A stretch of DNA of 64,000 nt from Erigeron canadensis (taxonomy: Eukaryota > Streptophyta > Magnoliopsida > Asterales > Asteraceae), in contig NC_057768.1 of NCBI RefSeq assembly GCF_010389155.1, positions 12,832,501 through 12,896,500 on the forward strand, read 5' to 3'. Made by a program: the position numbers and the translations under genes. This document shows positions 36,333 through 47,460 of the stretch, one piece after another (the stretch's first letter is position 1; the number at the start of each line of letters is the position of its first letter). The notes under the pieces were generated by a model. That model searched no databases. It saw only the letters and a list, made by a program, of their open reading frames with translations, and was not told the origin of the DNA.

Positions 36333-36677
36333 CTGTGCGTTGTAACATACAGAAAAGTTAACAAAAGAAAGACAAGTATATATGGTGGTAACTTATTAAT
36401 CACAGTGTATTTGTACTGTGTACAACCTCTTAAATAAAACAAATATGCGTTCAGGAACGCGATGGCAAGTGAACTCAGCCTGGACTATTTTTGATTCCCT
36501 ACTAAGAATGACTTGTTTAAACAGGAGAGTATTTTGACTTGCTAATCCATTATCCAACCCGTGTTACCCACCCATCCGGTTACCTAGACGAATGTGCTTC
36601 ATGAAGGAGTAGTTTCTTTATGTGCCAGGTATTAGTTTATTGCTAAAAAGGTTATCAGAAATATCATCAACACATAC

Positions 36678-36775
36678 CTGGAAGGCACATGACCAGAATG
36701 TTCAACAAGTGCATTAATGATGCGGCCCAATGTGAGCAAGCTCTTGCTTATTTCCCCAGCTTCCCGTGCTCTACC
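36678..36775 (-). pseudogene. Captured kinesin-5 exon (motor domain)
   Basis: The minus strand reads [20 protein letters not shown] then [12 protein letters not shown], the kinesin motor segment directly before DSKLTR. It has a TTGCAG acceptor and a GTATGT donor, and splices in phase to 36332-36176 across a 345-bp intron. Conserved splice sites show genomic DNA, not cDNA, was captured. Confidence 0.85.
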
Positions 36776-37258
36776 CTGCAATAGATAATAAATCTATTTT
36801 CATCAATATCGATAAAAGAACGACTGCAAGAAAATATAATTGTACTTAACAACATATAATGGAAATATCTCTAAGATAAAAGGGTCATACATACTAAAAG
36901 GAAGCGATCATGTTAGAAGTGATCAAGTCATAAAATAGAAGCTGCGAACCCGTACCTAAATATTATCATTATTTAAATATTATGATTATTAAGATTACGA
37001 AGTGATTGCTAAACTGAGATTAATTAATTGATTAATAATGACTGTAATAAGTAAGTGAAGAATTAAACCTGCAAGTACGTAGATATGGAAGTGAGGGAGA
37101 TGGAGGTGGCAAGTGGAGAAAGAATAGAGCTGATATTTCTCCAAAATATTGCCCGTTTTCCATTTTTTTCGGCGAAGACGGCTGACGGCCGGTGGTTTTG
37201 TGCGGCAGCAAGAGAAAAGCGAGCGCTGGTATGCTTAGTTTCAACTTTCAGGAAACTT

Positions 37259-37479
37259 TAGGGCAGGCCATTATGAAGGTTTTCAGGAGAGATGCTAGAT
37301 GGAACATATTTCACAAGCTCAGATTCTAGTCCATATTCCTTCAGCCACATGCTAGTTGCAAATCTCGCAATGTTTGTTGGAAGATCATCAAAGGGACTAG
37401 GAAGCTCGTACGAAAGTTGAGGGAAAGAATGATCACTGTCTTTTCTACCGGTATGCACGGGATAAAACGGGCCACCAGC
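37259..37479 (-). pseudogene. Captured class III peroxidase exon, hybrid end
   Basis: After a TTTATAG acceptor the minus strand reads AGGPFYPVHTGRKDSDHSF then ELPSPFDDLPTNIARFA, matching the middle of plant secretory peroxidases. After that the reading departs from the family (SMWLKEYGLESELVKYV and on to a stop), so the end is a fusion with other sequence or a read-through of a junction. Confidence 0.7.
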
Positions 37480-37556
37480 CTATAAACAACATCAAAATGT
37501 TAGAAATCAAAACATTACCTAACAGTTTTATCATCTTAAAGTAGACAGATAGTTAC

Positions 37557-37735
37557 GAAAATCAGGCTTTCAAGAGCAGCGATCACAAGAAGATCAACAC
37601 AAGAAACAACACCAGGGCATTCATTTTCTAATTCGGACTTAATAATGTCAATATGATCAAATCCTTTTAGAGACTGATTTGGTGGAATGTCTTTCTCGCT
37701 TTCCATAAACAGTGTACGATCCAAAAGCATGAGGC
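37557..37735 (-). pseudogene. Captured class III peroxidase exon
   Basis: The minus strand reads LLDRTLFMESEKDIPPNQSL then KGFDHIDIIKSELENECPGV and VSCVDLLVIAALESLIF. The SCADIL-type block and preceding KGF-IK-ELE pattern are signatures of class III peroxidases, here with Val and Leu replacing usual Ala and Ile. A GTAACT donor follows and splices to 37479. Confidence 0.8.
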
Positions 37736-38844
37736 ATCACATCCCTGTATATCAATTACACCTTTACTCTAACAACAATGCATATATACACATATCTGTT
37801 TCTATCTCTTCATATACATATATCTACTCGCGTATACACATATTCATCTCTATATCACATGTATGTACATTAATTTTTTTTTCCCAAAGGCAATATGTAT
37901 GTTCATTCAGTTTCCATATATGTATATATCTGTTTCTATACGCCACATAAATAGATAAATACATATGCATACACATAATTGGATATGTATCTACATATAT
38001 ACACATCTATCTATAATTCCACGGTCTCATAAAACTATAGATACAGAAATTCTATATGTATATAATCAGGAATAAAACCTAACTTGAGCTATCTGCTTCA
38101 TCAATCAAAATCCTAATACCAGATCTAACACATAATCAGTAGTACTTATAAGTTATTTAAGTAACTAAAATAAAATAAAAAATAGTAGATTCAAATTTAT
38201 TTTTGCATTCAATATAGATATACAGATATATACACTATATGTATAGACACGGATATATGTAGATTCAATATAATAATTTAACAAATATAACTATATGTAT
38301 AGACACATATATAATGAAATTCAATTACCATATATACAGAACGATTTGAACAGTGCTTCAATTTGGGATTTTTTTAGGGCTTGGATTTAATGTCGTTCGA
38401 TTTAACTCCTTATCAAAATGAGGGCTTCGATTAAAGCTGAATATTGATTATTAAAGCTGAAATTGAACGAGATTAAAACTGAAATTGAACGAGATTAAAT
38501 GAGGGCTTCGATCTAATCTGAAACTATAATCAGAGTGTGCGATCGAATTTGAATGTTTTGAAACCATAATTAGATTATTGATCGAATGAATGGGGTTTTT
38601 TGGGGTTGGTAATCGATTATTGATAGAATGGGGTTTTTTAGGTTTTTTTTTAACAAAACCACGAGACTAAGGAAAGTGTATCCCGCGTTACATTACATTT
38701 TTATGACACTAACAATTGCGTGTCATAAACTCTTCAAATTTTATAAATTATGACAATATTTTTATGACACACGGTTTTGCTTGTCATTAAAATGCGTGTG
38801 TCATAATTTAGGTGTCATTAAAGACTATTTTTCTAGTAGTGATC

Positions 38845-39726
38845 ATAAGTACCAACAATTGTGGGAACCTTCTGTCCATCTGGGAAAGCATAGTTTGCTA
38901 CCCAATCACAAAACCTTGACTTGGTTGCAGATTTTGGTACTGTGGCCACCCTTGCATGTTCATCCGCCTCCTCTCCTGCAGCAATCTTTAGCATTTTTAA
39001 TAACTCTTTTGCCGGGTTAACTGGCTCAGGAACAGGCTCGACTGGCTTTTGCCTTTTCATTTCATCTACCAACAACTTCATTATAGATTCCATGCGTGTA
39101 GGCTATGTGAAAGGTTGTGGGGCCGGTTGAGGTGGATTTGGCCTTAACGCAACAGAGAGTTGAGACAACCAATCGGTTGGAGGAGGGGGTGGGGTTTGTG
39201 CTTGTTGTGTTCCCTTGGCAGCCAACTTTATCAATTTCAATAGATGGCTTTTATGTATGGTTATAAACTGAGATGAACTTGCTTGACCTCCCACCAAGGA
39301 AGAACTAGCCATGCTAGCCATAGTGGAAGTCATTATGCTCTTGAGAGAGTCTATCATACCTTGACTAGAGGAGAATGAAGAGAATGTATTGATAGGAGAT
39401 GAGTGGGTTGGGGGTGTTGATAACAAAGAGATAAGAGGTGTTGTAGAAGAGGAAGGTGTGAAAAAAAGTGGGCCCACACTACCAGAGCTAAGGCCAGATC
39501 CAAAGCTCACCTTGGGTGGTAATCCAGATCCATCACCCGAAACAACTTTTGTTGAACTTGTTAAGATCTCACCAGATCTAGAATCAAATTCTGGAAATTT
39601 TTCATTTGAATTTCTTTGGCCATCATCTGATATTTCCAGATTGATCACAGGAGATGTCTCTTTTTCAACATTTATCCCCAACCCAGAGGGAATTATTTGA
39701 GAAATTGGAGTAAATTCTTCAGCCAT
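38845..39726 (-). pseudogene. Tat gag, N-terminal part
   Basis: An ATG at 39724-39726 opens a frame of 207 codons to a TAG at 39103-39105, then continues in frame to 38845, the edge of the CACTA insertion. The first part is Ser/Thr/Pro-rich and low-complexity. The last part is a short helical, charged segment (MESIMKLLVDEMKRQKPVEP) followed by KVPTIVGTYD, the lead into the capsid domain that resumes at 35389. It lies 75 bp from the primer site, as expected for gag. Confidence 0.85.
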
Positions 39727-39799
39727 ATGAAACTAAAGAACAAACAAGAAAAAATATGAAGATTTTTGCTTTGAAACAAAAAAAATCATCTAATAATCA

Positions 39800-39820
39800 G
39801 TAAAATTACGGATGGCGCCA
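39800..39820 (-). other. Primer-binding site of the second Tat element
   Basis: The minus strand reads TGGCGCCATCC and on, one base inside the 5' LTR. It shares its first 11 bases with the primer site of the other Tat element near 23760. I do not assign the tRNA. Confidence 0.75.
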
Positions 39821-39821
39821 A

Positions 39822-41012
39822 TGTTTGAGCATGAGATATCAAACTCAATCACAAATGAGATTTAACCATGAAAACCATTAAAACCTCCTACTATGTAGTG
39901 CAAACCTATTAAATTCTTTACGAATCTAAGGTGAATAATGGTTTTCCCAAAGAGATGTTTCGATCTTTGGAGGATATTAAATATTGATGATGCTGATGAT
40001 TGATTGATGATGATCGATAGATGTTATGTGTGTGAATATGATATATGAATGTTGAATGTAACATTGAATTGAATGAATTCTTCTGTCATCCAATGATTGT
40101 GTATTTATAGGCATCCAATTAGGGTTATATCGTATATTGGGCCATTGTCAGAAATGGGCCTGGATCCAAGTACAAGGAATGGAACCTTCGAGAGTCATGC
40201 TCAGTCATAAATATATGCGACAAATGTGTTGCGGAGAGTGGTCATGGCCACGTAATCATGTTCCTTAGCCGATGAGATATCTTTAGGAGAGGGCTTTTGA
40301 CCACAAGTATATATGTTTATATACTTATAGTTAAATTTATAAATGTAAGGGAGTTAAATACGTTTCTTCGAGATATACGTGTATTCCACCCACTTGTATA
40401 AAAATAATGAGAGATGACCGATGGGAGGTTTCTCTTGTTTACAGTCCCAAGTCTACTCTCATATTAGCCTTCAACCTTTAGCCCATTTACTCTAGACCAT
40501 TCTTGTAATGTCATTAGGTTAGTGAAATATGATGTATGCATATCTCCCAACAATATCCAACAATATTCCCGGATGAAATTAAGGAATCATTATTGTTTCC
40601 CCTCTCCTCCTACTAAGCTCTCGTATTCTCTATCCGAACACCTCTCGGCTAGGTTTCAAGAGATCACTCCCGTTTCTCTCTCCTCTTGGGTATATGTATA
40701 ACTCTCGATCCTCTCTCCTCTTGAGTAGTTCACAGCTGGATCACACATACATCACTCCCGCTTCTCTCTCCTGGGGAACGGCTCTCGATAGAAGATATCC
40801 TCAAGGTATATATATATTGCTCTCGTCTCTTTCTCTTTTCCTTAAGCTTTTCTCTCTTCCTTCCCTTTGTGGCTCCCGATTCTCTCTCTTGCCCTGAGGT
40901 CTCGACCTCTCGCTGTTTTCATCAAGAATATCCTTCAATCATTATCACTCCCGATCCTTTTTTGACTATATATTACGGGTAAAGATCTAGGGCTCCAAGC
41001 CATACCCCTTCA
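39822..41012 (-). repeat. 5' LTR of the second Tat element
   Basis: 1191 bp, paired with 24874-26064, followed by TSD TGGCC at 41013-41017. On the minus strand it promotes transcription away from the receptor kinase gene, whose start codon is 262 bp beyond the duplication. Confidence 0.95.
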
Positions 41013-41246
41013 TGGCCAAAAAGAGCTGCTGAAGTTGGTGAATGAAACTGACTTGTCGCTCCTTGCCAATTGATTTTGCCAACTGTACCCTCCCCGATTA
41101 TATCCCATATTGTTGAATCATGTTCACATCGGTTTTACTTGTATAGAGAGAGAAAATAACAAGCAAACCAAACTATCATCAACATTCACACCCTGTTCTT
41201 ACTCATAATATAGTGACACACAACTCACAACCCAATCCTTCCTTTT

Positions 41247-41274
41247 TTTTCTCTCTCTCCCCCTCTCTCTCTCA
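41247..41274 (+). repeat. CT-rich tract in the receptor kinase 5' leader
   Basis: CTCTCTCTCC and CTCTCTCTCTC runs end five bases before the start codon. Pyrimidine stretches of this kind are common in plant 5' untranslated regions. Confidence 0.6.
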
Positions 41275-41278
41275 AACC

Positions 41279-43792
41279 ATGTCTCCAAACCCATTCATTC
41301 CCTCTGTCATCCTCCTTCTCTCCTCCCTCTTCTTCACCGGCATGCCCGATCTCGCCGCCGACCGGTCTGCCATCTTAGCCATCCGCTCATCAGTCGGTGG
41401 CAGATCCATCTTATGGAACATCTCCCAGCCCTCCACTCCTTGCACTTGGCCCGGTGTCTTTTGTGACAACCGAACCAACCGGGTCGTTGAGCTTCATTTC
41501 CCAGGTATGGGCCTATCGGGACTGCTCCCGGACAACACTCTTGGCAACTTAACTGAATTAACTACTTTAAGTCTTCGTTATAACGCCTTATCCGGCCCGC
41601 TTCCGAATGATATCTTTTCACTTGTTAATCTGCGTAATCTTTACTTACAAAATAACCTTTTTACTGGTCCTATTCCTGATTCTTTTAATCCTTTAGTTAA
41701 CCTTGTAAGAGTTAATTTCGCTAATAACAAATTTTCTGGGAATATCCCTAATTCTATTAATAACTTGCCCCGTTTAGCTACATTGTATTTGGAAAACAAT
41801 GCGCTAAACGGGTCAATCCCGGATTTGTCCAATCCCAGTATTGTTCAGTTTAATGTGTCAAATAATCAGTTAAGTGGACCAATCCCGTCTAAGTTTTCTG
41901 GGTTCCCTGATTCCGTGTTTTCCGGGAACTCGCTATGTGGTAGTCCCCTGGATCCTTGTGACGGTTCGGGATCCGGGTCTGGTAAATCGGATGAGCTATC
42001 TGGTGGAGCAATTGCTGGAATTGTGATCGGATCTGTACTGGGTCTATTGTTGATTCTGGTAATTCTGTTCTTTTTCTGTTGTAAGGAGAGAAAACAAAAG
42101 GAGGCTGTGACTAGCAAGGATATAGGTCAACCTAAACAAGTAGGGATTGAAATACCCGAAAGAAAAGCGAGATCGGTCGAAAACAGCGATAGTTATCCGT
42201 CGCTAAATGCGGCAGTGGCTAGTGGTGGTGGGGGTGCAAAGGGGAAAAGTGGGGAGGTTAGTAAGAAGTTAGTGTTCTTTAAGAAAAACAAAGAATTGGG
42301 AAAGTTTGATTTGGATGATTTGTTGAGGGCTTCTGCGGAGGTTTTAGGAAAAGGGACATTTGGTACAGCGTATAAGGCGGTTTTAGAGGCCGGTTTCGCG
42401 GTTGCGGTTAAAAGATTGAGAGATGTAACAATGAGTGATACTGAATTCAACGAAAAAATTGAAGGTGTTGGTGCAATGGATCATGAGAATTTGGTTCCCT
42501 TAAGAGCTTATTATTGCAATGGGGAAGAAAAGTTGCTTGTTTATGATTACATGCCTATGGGAAGCTTATCTGCTCTTTTACATGGTAATTTGTTTTAATC
42601 ACCTTATTTGTCCTTCTTTGATTTTTGTTTACGTTAATTATAAATTTTGGTTATTAGGACTGTTATACTAGATTCTGGATCTTGTATTTTGAGTCTTGAA
42701 GCTTGTTATACTAAATTGTGGATCTTGTATGTTGAGTCTTGAAGCTTGTTTAGTTATCAGTATAATGTGGATGGTCAACTGTCTTCATATGTTTGTTAGA
42801 TCTATTGTGTCTTTTGGTAATGAAGTGAGGTTAAAGATATTAACATTGGGATTTATTTAATACAGTTGGCAGCTGTATTTATGCATTTTCTGTCTAATTA
42901 TATATACGAATTTGATAGCTTGACTCGTGTTTAATTTTGTTCGGACAGATTTAGTTCTATTTTTTTCTTATTATATTTGAAGGAGCATGTTAACGGTTGT
43001 AATAAAAACCAACGATAAGTTAAAATTATTGATGAGGTCGGATTTATTAGAATGAACCTTGTTTTGTATACTAGTTAAATTAAATGTTACTCCGTATCAA
43101 TAGTTTCCCATAACTTAAGATACGAGTATATAATTAGGGTGCTTAATGACTTTTTTTTTTTTTTTTTTGTTACAGGAAACCGAGGTGCTGGTAGAACTCC
43201 ATTAAACTGGGAAACGCGGTCTGCCATAGCCCTTGCAGCGGCCCGTGGAATCACTTACTTACATGCACGAGGCCCAATGGTCTCCCATGGCAACATAAAA
43301 TCATCAAACATCTTACTAACCACATCATATGAATCTCGAGTCTCTGATTTTGGTCTTGCCCAACTCGTGGGTCCCAATGCGACACCAACCCGTGTAGATG
43401 GCTATCGTGCACCAGAAGTAACAGATGTCCGTAAAGTTTCTCAAAAAGCAGACGTGTACAGTTTTGGAGTGTTATTATTAGAGCTTCTAACAGGTAAAGC
43501 ACCAACACATGCGTTATTGAATGAAGAAGGGGTTGATCTCCCTCGATGGGTTCAATCTGTGGTTCGAGAAGAGTGGACTTCCGAGGTCTTTGATCTCGAG
43601 CTACTTCGGTATCAAAATGTTGAAGATGATATGGTTCAGTTATTACAATTGGCAATAGATTGTTGTGCTCAATACCCCGATAAGAGGCCGGCTATGGTAG
43701 ACGTGGTTAACCAGATCGAGGAGCTTTGTGGCTCAAGTGTTTTGCAACAAAATGAACCAAACCCTTTAAACGACATTGTCAGCGACTCATAA
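41279..43792 (+). CDS. LRR receptor-like kinase, subfamily III (RLK902/RKL1-like)
   Basis: Two exons (41279-42584, 43176-43792) joined over a GT-AG intron give 640 residues, the usual size for this clade. I chose the ATG at 41279 because a signal peptide follows at once (residues 1-26). Then come an LRR N-cap (TPCTWPGVFCDN), about five leucine-rich repeats (to about 210), a Gly/Ser linker, a membrane span (243-267) and a kinase domain (about 340-620) with LGKGTFGTAYKA, VAVKRL (Lys about 377), DFG (about 493) and RAPE. The catalytic loop reads HGNIKSSN, so the HRD Asp is Asn, typical of subfamily III and suggesting weak or no catalysis. It likely acts in plasma-membrane signalling with an active co-receptor. 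The frame is intact. Confidence 0.95.
42585..43175 (+). other. Intron of the receptor kinase gene
   Basis: 591 bp, starting GTAATT and ending TTACAG with an 18-T tract just before the acceptor. It falls between His-Gly and Asn-Arg within the kinase domain, in phase 1, the usual intron place in subfamily III kinases. Confidence 0.9.
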
Positions 43793-44590
43793 TTTTCTAT
43801 ATAATGATATATGATTTCTTGGCTAAATGAATTTGTTGTTTTTAAAAAAAAAAAAATTTTCTTTATTGAAAAAGTTGATTATTACACATTTTGATATTGT
43901 AGCTTGTTCAGTAAAACTGTAATTTGTATTATGAAATCTCAATTCTTTGTTTTGTTTTATTATAAGATGGTTTTCGTTTATTATAAACTAGTTTCAATAC
44001 CCGTGAGTGATGATGTACGATTTGACATAATTTACTTTATAATGTTAGTTACATACGTTTAAGAGTTTATACATAATACCTTGTAAAACTAATAATAAGA
44101 GTTACTTTATAATGTTAATTTCATAATAAGTTAATGAAAGTTAATATCAAAAAGAAATACATTTCCTTGAATTTTCAATGTTAACTTTGATGAAAAGTAT
44201 GTAAGAATGGTAAATTAGTTACGTAGAGATAATACTTTTCAAAAACATAAAAGAAGGATTTGGTGATTAATTATGCTAATCATCCTAAACACATAAATAA
44301 AAAAGTATATAGTAAATGATACATTATCGTGTTTGATTCATACGGCTTAGTAAAACTCTTATATACGAAACTTAGAATTAGGATCAAAGACAAATACTTA
44401 ATAATTAAAAAACCATGTGTCGCTTAAAGAACGTGCGTCAATCAAATAATATAACAATACTGTTTTAGTATATTGGTAGATTGGAACCACAAAGTATACT
44501 TTGTTTTATTAACGTGAGTTTATAATTTTCCTTTATTTTAATTTATGATATCATCAAGTTAATCCGACGACAACGACAATTAGAATGGTA
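43793..44590. other. Intergenic, downstream of the receptor kinase
   Basis: AT-rich. It holds the likely 3' untranslated region (to about 43970) and a short direct repeat (TACTTTATAATGTTA at about 44033 and 44104). No gene seen. Confidence 0.5.
44536..44557 (+). repeat. 22-bp direct repeat, left copy
   Basis: Identical to 47737-47758; contains AATTTATGATATCATCAA. The pair brackets the hAT-like element but lies 33 and 98 bp outside its ends. Confidence 0.8.
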
Positions 44591-44822
44591 TAGGGATGGG
44601 CGTGGGACTGGTACCGTCCCGTACCGGTCCCGGTACCGACGGTAGCGATCCCGAAATTCATCAAAATATGGTACCGGTCCCGGTCCCATATGAAGCGGTA
44701 CCGGTACCGTACCGGGACGGGACCGGGATATCGGTACCAAGTCCCGACAAGTACCGATTTATAAAAAAAAAAAAAAAAGGCCTAGCTATCATGTTTCAAC
44801 GTTTGCTTCTACCTCTTTACTT

Positions 44823-46932
44823 CCTTTTTTTTTTGAACAGTCAAAAAGGATATTTTATTAATAGAAGAAAAAACTAATGAGGAGCTTGGAATACAAAGCA
44901 TAACACAAAGCGAAAAATTACAAACTAAGGGCGAGCAATTGGGCATAACAGAAACTAGAAAATGAAGGAGTTCCACTTATGCCAATCGATGGTATTATTT
45001 GGTGACCTATGAGCAATCCAGAGGAAACTGAGGGATTTGAGTTCTTTAATTGCATAGCGAAGAGATGGAACTTTATTGTTGAAAACCAAATCATTCCGGG
45101 TCTTCCACAGAATCCAGCAGTAGGCGAGAACAACAAGGTTAACAAACTTCTTCTTCCTTGTATCAATTTCAGCCGTCGTGTGTAAATCGAAAAGCTCTCT
45201 GAGATTAGAAGGCTTTGGTAAGGGGAGGCGGCACCATAAGGAAAGAAATGTCCATAGAGAGTCAGCAAGTTGGCAGTGCAGGAACAGATGAGCAACCGTC
45301 TCGTCATGGTTATTACAAATGGGGCAGGATGGGGAGGTGACAGCAATGTTTCGTTGAAGAAGCAAATCTTTTATAGGTAGGCGGTTTTGTTCAATACGCC
45401 ATCCCAGGATATTTACTTTGAGAGGTGCCAAGCGGTTCCATGGAAAAGGCCAGGTTTTCGGTCCAAAAGTTGCATTTTGGAGACAACATCGCATAGACTT
45501 GGTGGTAAAGGATCCAGAAGGGTCAAGCTTCCATGTCCAGGTGTCACTAGAGTTTGTCAGCCACGTGAGATCAAAGATAAAAGGGCTTCGAGTTGCTGCA
45601 GTTCGGTGGAAGAGGTGGGAGGCTTGGACCAGTTCCATTGCCACTGGGAGAATAATCCATTACCGGTGCAACGATCTTTGATGAGGCAAGTCTTCTCTCG
45701 TTCAAGCTGAAATAGATCAGGAAATAAAACAGAAAGGGGGAACTGCCGATCCATGTGTCTGACCAAAATCGAATAGTCGCACCATTGCCAACACGCCCTG
45801 TAATCTGAGACTCCAAGCAAACATTAAAATGGACAAGGTGGGAATCAAGTTTGGCGATAGTTCTCGAAACTCCCACCAAATTCGGTTTAAAAGGGATAGG
45901 GGATTGGCTACGATTAGAAAAGTGTAAGGAAGAGATGACGCGTCCCCAAAGACAATGGGGATCCTTACGAAGGCGCAACCACCATTTGGAAAGCAATGAC
46001 AGATTTTTAACATGTAAAGAACCCAACCCTAACCCGCCCGAATCAACTGGAGCAATGATTTTTTCCCATGCAATCCACAGGATTTTCTTCCTAGAAATCG
46101 ATCCCCCCCAAAAAAAGGATCTACGAATTGACTCAAGTTTGGATATGACACTTACCGGGGCCTTATACAGAGAAAAGTAGTAGACTGGGAGACTGTCAAG
46201 CACGGATTTGATCAAGGTGATTCGACCACCCAGAGAGAGAGAACAAGCTTTCCATTGGGATAATCTAGTTTCGAAGGTGCATATAACCGGGACCCAATTT
46301 TTCACTAAATTCATGTTGGATCCCACTACAAGGTTAAGATAGGTCATGGGAAACTCACTCGTCTTGCAATTGAGAATGCTGGTAGAGATGGCAGTAGCAT
46401 CAGAAGGCAGATTTATCCCAAAAAAACTTGACTTATCTAGATTTACTTTAAGTCCAGAAGACAAATAAAAACACCTCAAAATCCTTGATATGTTTTTTAT
46501 GTGGGTCACAGACCAAGTGCCGATAAGTATTGCATCATCCGCATAAAGAAAGTGGGAGATAGTAGGCCCGAAGTTCGGGAGTTTTATTCCCGCGATAAGG
46601 CCCAAGTTTGTGACCCTTTGGATCACGTTGGAAAAGGCTTCCATGGCAATAATAAATAAAAATGGAGATAAAGGATCTTCCTGGGACATCCCACGTTCGC
46701 AATTAAACTCTTTAGTTGGACAACCATTGATGAGAACAACAGAACGTTGTTGAGAGGAGGATTCCTCTTATCCATGTGACCCATCGCGACGGGAAGTCCA
46801 TTTGCATCAGCATCGATAAAAGAAACTCCCAATTCACAGTATCGAAAGCTTTCTCGAAATCGATCTTGAAACAAAAAGCCTCACGATTGCACTTTTTCGA
46901 AACCAGGTGACAATTTCATTGAGCATTAAGGG
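44823..46932 (-). mobile_element. 5'-truncated L1-like LINE
   Basis: The minus-strand copy ends in poly-A (poly-T on the plus strand at about 44825-44834) and is flanked by a perfect 12-bp duplication, ACCTCTTTACTT (44811-44822 and 46933-46944), the mark of target-primed reverse transcription. It holds only the 3' 2.1 kb, from inside reverse transcriptase. It landed in the hAT-like element. Confidence 0.95.
44955..46920 (-). pseudogene. LINE ORF2 remnant: reverse transcriptase and zinc-binding domain
   Basis: Reading leftward: FEKAFDTVNWEFL (about 46840), then GMSQEDPLSPFLFIIAMEAF, the catalytic box FLYADDAILIG, SSGLKVNLDKSSFFG, SLSLGGRITLIKSVL and SFFWGG in one frame (46689-45720). Next is VLFPDLFQLEREKTCLIKDR in a second frame and TWTWKLDPSGSFTTKSM in a third. 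The zf-RVT zinc-binding motif CPICNNHDETVAHLFLHC is near 45300. Endonuclease and the start of reverse transcriptase are missing by truncation. At least three frameshifts make it inactive. Confidence 0.9.
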
Positions 46933-46944
46933 ACCTCTTTACTT

Positions 46945-47460
46945 GCTATTTGGGACCAGAACATAGTAATTAATGGTTAGCTCTTGCATATGGATTAATA
47001 AATACCTCCTAAAGATTTGAGATATTTAAAAACTCTCTTATTTGCCATTTGATGTTCACGTTAATGAGCAATATTACCAGGTGATTATGATGTCAACTTT
47101 GCTTGAGAAATCAACTTGTTTAGAAAGTAGCATCAACTTGTTTGAAAAATATACTCTTTAGAAATATGAACTTGTTTCGTAAAATTACCATAACATAATT
47201 TTATAAAGCTGTTAGTAGCCAATATTAATTTATTTGTAGTGCGCGCAGACAAAATATATTGACAATTAGATCTAGATGAAGTCTTTGGTAATGCAGAAAA
47301 ATCATATAAATGAAATGGGTTTAGATATTTGACAGCAAGAACAATTCATGCTAGCAGCTTATTAGATCTTTCATTTATTATGTCTCTCATGTGCTAAGTT
47401 TCATGTTACTTACAACATGTTGCCAGCAAACAGATTAAGTTACAATTATTGTATCTTTTG
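46945..47460. other. Interior of the hAT-like element
   Basis: AT-rich, non-coding, between the LINE and the right GGTACC block. No readable protein domain. Confidence 0.5.

Larger units (their letters stand above)
35390..38841. mobile_element. CACTA transposon carrying host gene fragments
   Basis: The ends are CACTACTAGAAAAA and its inverse TTTTTCTAGTAGTG, flanked by the 3-bp duplication ATC (35387-35389, 38842-38844), diagnostic for the CACTA (En/Spm) superfamily. Both ends carry many subterminal copies of TATGACACGC/GCGTGTCATA, where the transposase would bind. The 3.45-kb interior has no transposase, so it must be mobilised by a related element. It contains exon pieces of kinesin-5 and peroxidase genes and a long AT-rich stretch (37740-38400). 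It lies within the gag of the Tat element. Confidence 0.95.
24874..41012 (-). mobile_element. Tat-lineage Ty3 retrotransposon with antisense gene
   Basis: Both LTRs are exactly 1191 bp (24874-26064 and 39822-41012) and are flanked by a perfect TGGCC duplication (24869-24873, 41013-41017). The primer site (TGGCGCCATCC..., minus strand, 39800-39820) and polypurine tract (ACTTGGGGGACT, minus strand, 26065-26076) set the minus orientation. Going left it encodes gag, protease, reverse transcriptase, two RNase H regions and integrase, then a plus-strand gene behind pol, a layout known in Tat elements such as Grande and Retand. Stops and frameshifts disable pol, and a CACTA transposon splits gag. 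The LTRs differ at roughly 15-20 positions. Confidence 0.95.

Noticed and set aside
36113..36442. An intact kinesin gene
   Set aside because: Only two exons of the motor domain are present, inside a CACTA transposon, with no ATP-binding loop or tail.
37740..38340. Possible satellite in the CACTA interior
   Set aside because: TATACACAT-type simple sequence without a stable repeat unit.
43251..43655. 134-codon minus-strand frame in the kinase exon
   Set aside because: Antisense shadow of the conserved kinase domain.
45387..45710. Plus-strand frames over the LINE
   Set aside because: They are antisense to a well supported reverse transcriptase reading with YADD box and zinc-binding motif.
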